13,722 nt of DNA from an uncultured bacterium. GTDB lineage: Bacteria > Bacteroidota > Bacteroidia > Bacteroidales > Bacteroidaceae. The position numbers and the translations under genes are program-made. Location: the NCBI GenBank assembly GCA_905215655.1, contig CAJMQT010000050.1:1-13722 (forward strand), given 5' to 3'. The notes beneath the pieces were generated by a model. That model saw only the letters and a program-made list of their open reading frames with translations, made no database searches and had not been told where the DNA came from. Each line of letters opens with the position of its first letter. Position 1 is the first letter of the stretch. Below, piece after piece: positions 6,021 to 13,670 of the stretch.

Positions 6021-8675
6021 ATGAGCAACGAAATCAATCCGGAACTGAAACAGACACATGGTCTGACGGCGAAAGAGGTAGAGGAGAGCCGCGCACGGCA
6101 CGGACGTAACAGGATGACACCGCCCAAGCGCACGTCGCTGTGGAAACTCTACATCGAGAAATACAAAGACCCGATAATCAAGATACTGCTTCTGGCGGCG
6201 CTGGTGTCGCTCGGTCTGGCTGTTATCGAAGACGAATATATCGAGACAATCGGCATTATTCTTGCCATAATCCTTGCAACGACCATCGGATTTTACTTCG
6301 AGAGAGACGCCGCCAAGAAGTTTGACGTGCTCACGGCGCTCGGCGAGGAATCGCCGGTAAAGGTGAGGCGCGACGGCAAAGTGACGCAGGTGGCGCGCAT
6401 CGACGTGGTGGTGGGCGACACGGTCATCATCGAGGTGGGCGACGAGATACCCGCCGACGGCACGCTGATGGAGTCGACCGACCTGCAAATCGACGAGTCG
6501 TCGCTGACCGGCGAGCCGATAATAACCAAGCATGCCGACCCCGCGAAGAACGACGCCGAGACCACCTACCCGTCGTCAAAGGTGCTTCGCAGCACGATGG
6601 TGATGAACGGACGCGGCGTATTCCGCGTCACCGAGGTGGGCGACGCCACCGAGATAGGCAAGGTGGCGCGCAGCAGCACGGAGCTGACATCGGTAAAAAC
6701 GCCGCTGAACCAACAGCTTGACCGCCTTGCGAAACTTATCAGCAAGGTCGGAATAGGCATTTCCATCGCCGCCTTCCTGATATTCCTCGGTCGCGACATC
6801 TTCACCGATGCGGAGGGCGTATGGCACTCCACCAACTATCTACGCATGGCGGAAATCGTGCTGAAATACTTCATGATGGCTGTCACCCTGATTGTCATGG
6901 CGGTGCCCGAGGGCATGCCCATGGCTGTAACCCTCAGTCTGGCGCTGAACATGCGACGGATGTTGAAGAACAACAACCTTGTGCGCAAGCTCCACGCCTG
7001 CGAGACGATGGGCGCAGTAACGGTGATCTGCACCGACAAGACGGGCACGCTGACACAAAACAAGATGCAGGTTGCCGACATGGTGCGAACGGCTCCCGAC
7101 AGCGCCGCATCAGCCTCATCAGACACAGACTTCTGCCTTACAGACGACGTCTTCAACTCATCGATAGCGCTCAACACCACCGCCAATCTTGAAGAAGACG
7201 GAACAAAGGGCATAGGAAACCCAACGGAGGTGGCGCTGTTGCTGTGGCTGGCAAGGGGCGGAAAAGACTATCAGGCGCTGAGAAAGGCGGGAACGGTGGA
7301 GCACCAGCTGCCCTTCTCGACCGAAAGAAAATACATGGCTACCGTCGGAACGGTATCCGGTCGACGCCTTCTCTTTGTCAAGGGAGCACCTGAAATCGTG
7401 ATGTCGTTCTGCGAGATGACGGCGGAAAAGAAGGAGGAGATGCGCCAAAAGCTCGTCTCATACCAGAACAAGGCGATGCGTACGCTCGCCTTCGCCTGCC
7501 GGCAGCTTGCCGACGGCGAACAGCCGGACACGTCACATCTCGACGCCGGCAGCCGACTGACACTTCAAGGCATTGCGGCGATAAGCGACCCGATAAGGGA
7601 AGACGTGCCGGCTGCCGTGGGACAATGTCTCGACGCTGGCATAAACGTCAAGATAGTGACGGGCGACACGTCGGCGACGGCAATAGAGATAGCGCGGCAA
7701 ATAGGCATTTGGAACGACCGGACGCCCGCCGAAGCGCAGATAACGGGTCCGGACTTCGCCGCCCTGAGCGACGAGGAGGCATTCAAGAGGGTTCTTGTAT
7801 TGCAGGTGATGAGCCGCGCCCGACCGTCGGACAAGCAGCGGCTGGTCAACTTGTTGCAGCAACACGGTGCCGTAGTAGCCGTGACGGGCGACGGCACGAA
7901 CGACGCGCCCGCTCTGAACCATGCCCACGTCGGACTGTCGTTGGGCTCGGGAACGTCGGTGGCAAAGGAGGCAAGCGACATGACGCTTATCGACGACTCG
8001 TTCGGCAGTATCGTCAACGCCGTCAAGTGGGGACGCTCACTTTACCGCAACATCCAGCGCTTCCTGCTCTTCCAGCTGATAGTAAACGTAACGGCGCTCC
8101 TGCTGGTCCTCGGCGGCTCTTTGATAGGAACGGAACTGCCGCTGACGGTGACACAGATACTTTGGGTCAACCTGATAATGGACACCTTCGCAGCTCTCGC
8201 CTTGGCGTCGCTGCCGCCCTCTGACGAGGTAATGAAGGAACAGCCGCGCCGACAGACCGACTTTATCATCACAAAGGCGATGGCTCGCAGCATCGTGGGC
8301 TTCGGACTGGCGTTCTTCGGCGTGCTCTTCGTAATGCTCGTCCACGGTCTGTGCTCCGGCAACGGGGTTGACGTTCACGAACTTACGATATTCTTCACCA
8401 CCTTCGTAATGCTGCAATTCTGGAACCTGCTGAACGTAAAGACATTCGGCTCGGCACACTCCGCCATCCACGATTTCAACAAGGACAACGGTCTGCTGCT
8501 CGTCCTCATCCTTATTCTGGCGGGACAATGGCTCATCGTCACCTTCGGCGGACGCATGTTCCGCACCGTTCCGCTGTCATTGCACGAGTGGTTCCTCATC
8601 ATCGCCTGCACCTCGATGGTGCTTTGGACGGGCGAGGTTTACCGTTTTATAAAGCGTAAAAGATGCGCAATCTGA
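6021..8675 (+). CDS. Calcium-translocating P-type ATPase, PMCA type
   Basis: The 884-residue inner-membrane pump probably exports Ca2+ with ATP hydrolysis. It has a cation-ATPase N-terminal domain (about 5-70), transmembrane helices near 52-70 and 76-94, an actuator domain with LTGEP (162-166), helices near 240-257 and 278-300, phosphorylation site D339 in DKTGTLT, nucleotide-binding KGAPE (454-458), DPIR (523-526), hinge GDGTNDAP (623-630), and C-terminal helices from about 676 to 875. Ca2+-site residues are E297 in PEGMP, N717 and D721. N689 on helix 5 is followed at +3 by A692, where SERCA has a glutamate, so one Ca2+ per cycle is expected. The actuator motif reads TGEP instead of the common TGES. 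An in-frame stop at 6000-6002 limits the start. The end overlaps the next gene by 13 nt. Ca2+ specificity rests on family resemblance. Confidence 0.9.
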   Translation: MSNEINPELKQTHGLTAKEVEESRARHGRNRMTPPKRTSLWKLYIEKYKDPIIKILLLAALVSLGLAVIEDEYIETIGIILAIILATTIGFYFERDAAKKFDVLTALGEESPVKVRRDGKVTQVARIDVVVGDTVIIEVGDEIPADGTLMESTDLQIDESSLTGEPIITKHADPAKNDAETTYPSSKVLRSTMVMNGRGVFRVTEVGDATEIGKVARSSTELTSVKTPLNQQLDRLAKLISKVGIGISIAAFLIFLGRDIFTDAEGVWHSTNYLRMAEIVLKYFMMAVTLIVMAVPEGMPMAVTLSLALNMRRMLKNNNLVRKLHACETMGAVTVICTDKTGTLTQNKMQVADMVRTAPDSAASASSDTDFCLTDDVFNSSIALNTTANLEEDGTKGIGNPTEVALLLWLARGGKDYQALRKAGTVEHQLPFSTERKYMATVGTVSGRRLLFVKGAPEIVMSFCEMTAEKKEEMRQKLVSYQNKAMRTLAFACRQLADGEQPDTSHLDAGSRLTLQGIAAISDPIREDVPAAVGQCLDAGINVKIVTGDTSATAIEIARQIGIWNDRTPAEAQITGPDFAALSDEEAFKRVLVLQVMSRARPSDKQRLVNLLQQHGAVVAVTGDGTNDAPALNHAHVGLSLGSGTSVAKEASDMTLIDDSFGSIVNAVKWGRSLYRNIQRFLLFQLIVNVTALLLVLGGSLIGTELPLTVTQILWVNLIMDTFAALALASLPPSDEVMKEQPRRQTDFIITKAMARSIVGFGLAFFGVLFVMLVHGLCSGNGVDVHELTIFFTTFVMLQFWNLLNVKTFGSAHSAIHDFNKDNGLLLVLILILAGQWLIVTFGGRMFRTVPLSLHEWFLIIACTSMVLWTGEVYRFIKRKRCAI

Positions 8676-10213
8676 AAAACATAATATTCGATTTCGGCGC
8701 CGTACTTGTCGACCTTGACAAGCACCGGTGCATAGAGGCGTTCCGTAATATCGGGGCGGACGACATAGCCGGCTATGTGGACGAATGCCGGCAGGAAGAC
8801 CTGTTCCATGACCTTGAAGTGGGAAACATCGGTATCGGCGAGTTCTGCGACGAGGTGCGCCGCAAATGTCCGGGATGTAAAGCCACCGACGACGCCATCT
8901 GCGAGGCATGGAACGCCCTGCTCGCTGGCATTCCGAAGTGGCGACTGATGCGGCTGTTAATGCTGAAAAAGGATTACAGACTGTTCCTTCTGAGCAACAC
9001 CAACCCCATTCATTGGCACAAAGCGGTTGCCGACTATTTCCCGCTGAACGGTCTCGGCGTGGACGATTACTTCGAGAAGACTTATCTGTCTTACAAGATG
9101 CACCTGTTGAAACCTGACCGCGAGATATTCGAGGCGGTGCTTGCCGATGCGGGGATAAAGGCGGAAGAGACGCTCTTCATCGACGACTCTGACGCCAACT
9201 GCGAGGCGGCAAGGCAGCTGGGGATAAAGGCTTATAATCCGAAAAAGAAAAGGACGCCCCTCTCTGACGGCTCAAAGCAAGCCCCTACCCCGGTCACGGA
9301 GGGTAAAACCGAGCCTTGCGTCGCCACGATCGGCTTCTTCGACGGCGTACACAAGGGACATCGCATGCTGATAAAAAGCATTGTGGAAGAGGCGGCAAAG
9401 ACACCGGGCATGCGGTCTACGGTGATAAGTTTCGACCAACATCCGCGCCGGGTGCTCAACAAGGAGTTCCAGCCGGCACTGCTTACCACCAACGACGAGA
9501 AGTTGGGTCTGCTCTCAAAGACGGGCGTCGACAGCTGTGTGCTGCTGCCTTTCGACCTCAACATGGCGGCTATGTCGGCACGCGAGTTCATGCAGACCGT
9601 GCTTCATGACCGCCTCGGGGTAAGAAAACTCATCATCGGATACGACCATCGCTTCGGGCACAACCGCACGGAAGGCTTTGAAGACTACGTGCGTTACGGC
9701 CGGGAGATGGGCATCGAGGTTTCAAAAGCCGGCGCGTTCGAGATTGACGGAGTCAATGTCAGCTCGTCGGTGATACGCTCTTTCCTTTCGGAAGGCGAGG
9801 TGGAGCTGGCACGCACATGTCTCGGCTACAATTATTTTATTACGGGCAGCGTCGTAAGCGGCTATCACGAAGGGCGCAAAATGGGCTTCCCGACCGCCAA
9901 TATTGAGGTTGACGACAAACTGAAACTTATCCCCGCACCGGGCGTTTATGCCGTAAAGGTGTGCCCGGCAGGCAGCGGTCGCGTCTTCGGCGGCATGATG
10001 AACATCGGCACGCGACCGACATTCAACGGCAGCGACGTGACACTTGAAGTCAACATCTTCGACTTTGAAGGCGACCTATACGGGCAGTCGGTCACCGTCT
10101 CGTTTGTCAGCCGGCTGCGCAGCGAGCGCAAATTCAGCTCCGCCGAACAGCTCGCCAAGCAGTTGAACAAAGACAGGGAAGAGGCGGAAAAAGAGTTAAG
10201 AGTGAAGAGTTAA
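8663..10213 (+). CDS. ribF: HAD phosphatase fused to bifunctional riboflavin kinase/FAD synthetase (RibF)
   Basis: The 516-residue cytoplasmic protein joins two enzymes. Residues 1-195 are a HAD-IA phosphatase of the YihX-like type: nucleophile D10 in IIFDFGAVL (the usual second Asp is G12), motif II S111 in LLSNTN, motif III K150 in LKPD, motif IV IDDSDAN with D174 and D175. After a polar linker (about 193-216) comes a complete RibF. Its FAD synthetase part (217-375) has GFFDGVHKGH (224-233), IGYDHRFGHNR (325-335) and VSSSVIRSFL (366-375). Its flavokinase part (385-510) has GFPTANI (408-414) and a probable catalytic E462. RibF converts riboflavin to FMN and then FAD. The start at 8663 overlaps the ATPase end, suggesting translational coupling. 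The last six residues and the stop are encoded by a 7-bp repeat. The HAD substrate is unknown. Confidence 0.92.
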   Translation: MRNLKNIIFDFGAVLVDLDKHRCIEAFRNIGADDIAGYVDECRQEDLFHDLEVGNIGIGEFCDEVRRKCPGCKATDDAICEAWNALLAGIPKWRLMRLLMLKKDYRLFLLSNTNPIHWHKAVADYFPLNGLGVDDYFEKTYLSYKMHLLKPDREIFEAVLADAGIKAEETLFIDDSDANCEAARQLGIKAYNPKKKRTPLSDGSKQAPTPVTEGKTEPCVATIGFFDGVHKGHRMLIKSIVEEAAKTPGMRSTVISFDQHPRRVLNKEFQPALLTTNDEKLGLLSKTGVDSCVLLPFDLNMAAMSAREFMQTVLHDRLGVRKLIIGYDHRFGHNRTEGFEDYVRYGREMGIEVSKAGAFEIDGVNVSSSVIRSFLSEGEVELARTCLGYNYFITGSVVSGYHEGRKMGFPTANIEVDDKLKLIPAPGVYAVKVCPAGSGRVFGGMMNIGTRPTFNGSDVTLEVNIFDFEGDLYGQSVTVSFVSRLRSERKFSSAEQLAKQLNKDREEAEKELRVKS

Positions 10214-10234
10214 GAGTGAAGAGTGAAAAATTAA
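10193..10234. repeat. 7-bp tandem repeat overlapping the 3' end of ribF
   Basis: Six heptamers follow each other: GAGTTAA, GAGTGAA, GAGTTAA, GAGTGAA, GAGTGAA, AAATTAA. It is the reverse-complement orientation of the family at 113-168. The third unit supplies the TAA stop of ribF (10211-10213), and the first three encode its last residues (Glu-Leu-Arg-Val-Lys-Ser). Confidence 0.8.
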
Positions 10235-10258
10235 GAGGATATGCCCTATGGTTATTAG

Positions 10259-10321
10259 TCCTATAAGTCCCATTGGTCCCATTGGTCCCATTGGTCCCAT
10301 TAATCCCATTGGTCCCATTAG
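10259..10321. repeat. 9-bp tandem repeat ending three bases before a start codon
   Basis: Units of TCCCATTGG begin at 10268, 10277, 10286 and 10304, with variants TCCCATTAA at 10295, TCCCATTAG at 10313 and a degenerate TCCTATAAG at 10259. The array fills most of the 111-bp gap between ribF and the CPBP gene. The last unit contains an in-frame TAG (10319-10321) just ahead of the CPBP start codon at 10325. Confidence 0.85.
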
Positions 10322-10324
10322 CAT

Positions 10325-11137
10325 ATGAAAAAATCATTATTATATCTTTTCGTGTTCGTGGCGGTGCAGTTTTTCGCCGCTTGGTCTGTGTATGTCGCGT
10401 GGCTGCTCGTTGACGGCACGCCGACGGAAGAGTTATTACTGATGTTCAAAGGCGAGGCGGCGATACCTCAGAGCGCGCCTATGCTCATCACGGCGTCCAC
10501 CGTTTGCAGCGCCATCACTCTGCTGCTGTTTGTCCGCCTGCGTTGGGCGGTATTGTCACCCACGTATCTTCGCGGCAGACATTGGAGCGTGTTCGCATGG
10601 TGCGCGGTGGCGGCAATCGGCTCGCTGATACCCTCCGTATGGCTGCAAGAGCAAATGCCGGATCTGCCGGACATGATGAAAGAGACGTTCAAGGCTATCA
10701 TCGAGAACGACTATGGCTACTTCGCGCTGTGCCTCCTTGCACCGTTTGTCGAGGAGGTGGTGTTCCGCGGGGCAATACTTCGCGCCCTTTCAGACAGCAT
10801 AAAGAGCCGATGGACGTGCATATTCATCTCTGCCGCCATCTTCGCCATCGTTCACGCCAACCCCGCCCAAATGCCGCACGCCCTGCTTATAGGCATTCTT
10901 CTGGGCTGGCTTTACTGCCGCACCGGCAGCATATTACCGGGCGTGGCGGTGCATTGGGTCAATAATACGGCGGCGTATGTCTTCGAACGGCTCTTTCCGC
11001 AGATGTCGGACACCACGCTGACAGAGTTTTTCGGCGGCGACGAAAGCCGCGTCTTGCTTTCCGTCGCATTCTCGCTGCTGATACTTCTGCCCGCAATTTA
11101 TCAACTTTATCTAAGGACAGGGAATGAGAAACGATGA
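10325..11137 (+). CDS. CPBP family intramembrane metalloprotease
   Basis: The 270-residue membrane protein has about seven or eight hydrophobic segments (near 5-28, 53-70, 88-106, 131-142, 164-178, 185-197, 202-219 and 244-262). It carries all three CPBP (Abi, CAAX protease/Rce1-like) signatures: EEVVFRG with E143, E144 and R148; FAIVH with F173 and H177; HWVNN with H210 and N214. These residues form the catalytic site facing the membrane. Bacterial members serve in peptide maturation, bacteriocin self-immunity or membrane-protein processing, and the substrate here cannot be told. An in-frame TAG at 10319 fixes the start at 10325. No Shine-Dalgarno site is visible, only the 9-bp repeat. The end overlaps ribD by 14 nt. 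The link with flavin genes is positional only. Confidence 0.88.
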   Translation: MKKSLLYLFVFVAVQFFAAWSVYVAWLLVDGTPTEELLLMFKGEAAIPQSAPMLITASTVCSAITLLLFVRLRWAVLSPTYLRGRHWSVFAWCAVAAIGSLIPSVWLQEQMPDLPDMMKETFKAIIENDYGYFALCLLAPFVEEVVFRGAILRALSDSIKSRWTCIFISAAIFAIVHANPAQMPHALLIGILLGWLYCRTGSILPGVAVHWVNNTAAYVFERLFPQMSDTTLTEFFGGDESRVLLSVAFSLLILLPAIYQLYLRTGNEKR

Positions 11138-12095
11138 GTTTTACATGCGCCGCTGCCTGCAACTGGCGCGGCAGGGACGGCAGAACGCCAAGCCCAACCC
11201 CATGGTTGGCGCGGTGATAGCAGGTCCCGACGGGCGCATTATCGGCGAGGGCTACCACGTGAGGTGCGGCGAGGGACACGCAGAGGTCAACGCCTTCGCC
11301 TCGGTAAGCGACGAGGACGGCGACCTGCTGCCGAAATCGACGATGTATGTCAGTCTCGAACCGTGCTCACATTTCGGCAGGACACCGCCTTGCGCCGACC
11401 TTATAATAAAGAAAGGTGTAAGGCGCGTCGTCGTGGGATGCGTCGACCCGTTTCCGGAAGTCAGCGGGCGCGGTATCCGCAAGCTGCGCGACGCGGGCGT
11501 GGACGTCACCGTCGGCGTGCTCGAAAGCGAGTGTCTGAGCCTTAACCGGCGCTTCATAACCTACAACACCAAGCACCGCCCCTACGTAATCCTTAAATGG
11601 TGCATGACGGAAAACGGCTTCCTCGACGACAACTTCAAGCCCGTTACGCTGTCAACGCCGTTCACGCTGATGTTGTCGCACAAACTCCGCGCCGAGAGCG
11701 ACGCCATACTCGTGGGGCGTGTGACGGAAGAGCGCGACATGCCGCGACTGAACGTGCGCCACTGGTCGGGAGCAAGCCCCATGAAGATAGTTCTCGACAG
11801 GAACAAACCGTTCTGTCCTACGGCAGATTTCAGTCGCCCCGTCATTCCGCAACTCTTTGATTATCTGTATGAACAGGGCGTGCAGCAGCTCATCGTCGAG
11901 GGCGGTGCCGAGACACACCGCCGTTTCCTTGAAAACAACGACAGCTGGGACGAGATACGCGTGGAGATAAGTCCACGGACCGTAAGCGGCGGCACACCGG
12001 CGCCACGTCTGCCGGAAAACGTAGTTCTGAAAAGCCGCGAAGAATACGACGGGAATGTGATAAAGTGGTATCAGAGGATTATTAAAAAAAATTAA
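11124..12095 (+). CDS. ribD: Riboflavin biosynthesis protein RibD (deaminase/reductase) with a short reductase domain
   Basis: The protein carries out two riboflavin steps: deamination of the diaminopyrimidine made from GTP, then NADPH-dependent reduction of the ribosyl side chain to ribityl. The zinc deaminase domain (about 1-145) has HAE (52-54) with E54 as proton shuttle and the ligand motif PCSHFGRTPPC (80-90). The reductase domain begins near 150 with RPYVILKW and has HKLRAESDAILVG (186-198) and VEGG (258-261). At 323 residues it is shorter than the usual 345-370. From MKIVLD (220) to VEGG only about 42 residues remain, where E. coli RibD has about 72. The start ATG overlaps the CPBP gene end, implying translational coupling. 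The product of RibD must be dephosphorylated by a HAD enzyme before lumazine synthesis; the HAD domain two genes upstream is a candidate. Confidence 0.92.
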   Translation: MRNDEFYMRRCLQLARQGRQNAKPNPMVGAVIAGPDGRIIGEGYHVRCGEGHAEVNAFASVSDEDGDLLPKSTMYVSLEPCSHFGRTPPCADLIIKKGVRRVVVGCVDPFPEVSGRGIRKLRDAGVDVTVGVLESECLSLNRRFITYNTKHRPYVILKWCMTENGFLDDNFKPVTLSTPFTLMLSHKLRAESDAILVGRVTEERDMPRLNVRHWSGASPMKIVLDRNKPFCPTADFSRPVIPQLFDYLYEQGVQQLIVEGGAETHRRFLENNDSWDEIRVEISPRTVSGGTPAPRLPENVVLKSREEYDGNVIKWYQRIIKKN

Positions 12096-12117
12096 AACAT
12101 CCCAAATAAACACACCC

Positions 12118-12153
12118 TTTGCATACTTAATTCCTTATTTGGCAGTACCTTTG
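12118..12153 (+). promoter_or_regulatory. Promoter of eno
   Basis: TACCTTTG at 12146-12153 fits TAnnTTTG exactly and shares the 12-mer GTACCTTTGCAC with the tRNA-Met promoter. A TTTG at 12118-12121 is the best -33 candidate, but its 24-nt spacing is longer than the usual 19-21, so the -33 part is uncertain. Transcription would begin near 12160. Confidence 0.7.
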
Positions 12154-12155
12154 CA

Positions 12156-12232
12156 CCGCTTATTATAAGCGGCGCACGGTCAGCACTATCGCCACAGCCG
12201 ACGGCAGGCGGAATGACGGACATGCCGCTTAT
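12156..12232 (+). promoter_or_regulatory. Inverted-repeat leader of eno with alternative pairings
   Basis: CCGCTTA (12156-12162) and TAAGCGG (12166-12172) form a palindrome at the predicted transcription start. The right half, ATAAGCGGC (12165-12173), is also the exact complement of GCCGCTTAT (12224-12232). The two pairings exclude each other. The leader up to the start codon is about 130 nt. Whether this is an operator, an mRNA stabiliser or an attenuation-like switch cannot be told. Confidence 0.5.
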
Positions 12233-12290
12233 GACATTTTACTGAAAATCGAAAAGAATTAAATTACAACTCTTTTAAAATAAAGCAATT

Positions 12291-13598
12291 ATGAAGATTG
12301 AAAAAGTGCATGCAAGAGAGATCCTCGATTCAAGAGGTAATCCCACAGTAGAAGTTGAAGTAACTCTCGAAAACGGTGTAATGGGTCGTGCGGCAGTTCC
12401 CTCAGGAGCTTCCACCGGCGAGAACGAGGCTCTCGAGCTTCGCGACGGCGACAAAGGACGCTATCTCGGCAAGGGCGTTTTGAAGGCTGTTGACAACGTT
12501 AACAACATCATCGCACCGGCGCTGAAAGGCGACTGCGTATTCAACCAGCGTGCAATCGACTATAAGATGCTCGAGCTCGACGGCACTCCCACAAAGAGCA
12601 AGCTCGGCGCAAACGCTGTTCTCGGCGTATCACTCGCAACTGCTCAGGCTGCTGCAAAGGCTCTGAACATGCCTCTCTACCGCTACATTGGCGGCTGCAA
12701 CGCTTACACAATGCCCGTTCCTATGATGAACATCATCAACGGCGGTGCTCACTCTGACGCTCCCATCGCATTCCAAGAGTTCATGATCCGCCCCGTAGGC
12801 GCTCCCACAATCAAAGAATCTATCCGCATGGGCGCAGAGGTATTCCACGCTCTCGCTAAGTTGCTGAAAGGTCGCGGACTCTCTACCGCAGTAGGCGATG
12901 AGGGTGGTTTCGCTCCTAACTTCGACGGCATTGAAGACGCTCTCGACAGCATTATTCAGGCTATCAAGGACGCAGGCTACGAGCCGGGCAAGGACGTTAA
13001 GATCGCAATGGACTGCGCAGCTTCTGAGTTCGCAGTACAGGAGAACGGCGAATGGTTCTACGACTACCGTCAGCTCAAGAACGGCAAGAAGAAGGATCCT
13101 AACGGCAAGAAACTCTCTGCTGACGAGCAGATCAAGTATCTTGAAGAGCTTATCACAAAATACCCCATCGACTCAATCGAGGACGGACTCGACGAGAACG
13201 ACTGGGAGAACTGGGTAAAACTTACAGCTGCAATCGGCGACCGCTGCCAGCTCGTAGGTGACGACCTCTTCGTAACCAACGTCAAGTTCCTCCAAAAGGG
13301 TATCCAGATGGGCGCAGGCAACTCTATCCTCATCAAGGTTAACCAGATTGGTTCGCTGACAGAAACACTCGACGCAATCGAGATGGCACACCGCCACGGC
13401 TATACGACGGTGACATCACACCGTTCAGGCGAGACAGAGGATACAACAATCGCAGACATCGCAGTTGCTACAAACTCTGGTCAGATCAAGACCGGTTCAA
13501 TGAGCCGCACAGACCGTATGGCTAAATACAACCAGCTCATCCGCATCGAGGAAGAGCTCGGCAAAGTATCAAAATACGGATACACCAAGCTGAAATAA
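12291..13598 (+). CDS. eno: Enolase (phosphopyruvate hydratase)
   Basis: The 435-residue cytoplasmic enzyme converts 2-phosphoglycerate to phosphoenolpyruvate in glycolysis and the reverse in gluconeogenesis. It is full length. It has the mobile loop SGASTGENEALELRDG (38-53), catalytic acid E204 in GDEGGFAPN and catalytic base K349 in the signature ILIKVNQIGSLTET. Mg2+ ligands are D241 in AMDCAASE, E297 in SIEDGL and D324 in VGDDLF. Substrate contacts lie in SHRSGETED (376-384) and at K400. The gene has its own promoter and terminator. By eye its codon choice differs from the genes upstream (many CTC, GCT and GTA codons), as expected for a highly expressed gene. Confidence 0.98.
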   Translation: MKIEKVHAREILDSRGNPTVEVEVTLENGVMGRAAVPSGASTGENEALELRDGDKGRYLGKGVLKAVDNVNNIIAPALKGDCVFNQRAIDYKMLELDGTPTKSKLGANAVLGVSLATAQAAAKALNMPLYRYIGGCNAYTMPVPMMNIINGGAHSDAPIAFQEFMIRPVGAPTIKESIRMGAEVFHALAKLLKGRGLSTAVGDEGGFAPNFDGIEDALDSIIQAIKDAGYEPGKDVKIAMDCAASEFAVQENGEWFYDYRQLKNGKKKDPNGKKLSADEQIKYLEELITKYPIDSIEDGLDENDWENWVKLTAAIGDRCQLVGDDLFVTNVKFLQKGIQMGAGNSILIKVNQIGSLTETLDAIEMAHRHGYTTVTSHRSGETEDTTIADIAVATNSGQIKTGSMSRTDRMAKYNQLIRIEEELGKVSKYGYTKLK

Positions 13599-13615
13599 CA
13601 ATATTCAATCAGTAA

Positions 13616-13653
13616 TAAAAAAACAGGAGTCGGGAACGGCTCCTGTTTTTTTT
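13616..13653 (+). terminator. Rho-independent terminator of eno
   Basis: AACAGGAG (13622-13629) pairs with CTCCTGTT (13640-13647), extended by a T-G and a C-G pair to a loop GGGAAC. Eight T residues run to 13653. The run of A before the stem lets it work in both directions. It begins 18 bases after the enolase stop. Confidence 0.95.
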
Positions 13654-13670
13654 GTTGAGGTGGTAGGCAG

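Noticed and set aside
5973..6533. A 186-codon minus-strand frame over the start of the Ca2+ ATPase
   Set aside because: It overlaps the promoter and the conserved N-terminal part of the ATPase and has no domain; it reflects codon structure on the other strand.
10214..10324. A separate promoter for the CPBP and ribD genes between ribF and CPBP
   Set aside because: No TAnnTTTG match is visible in this gap, which is filled by the 7-bp and 9-bp repeats.
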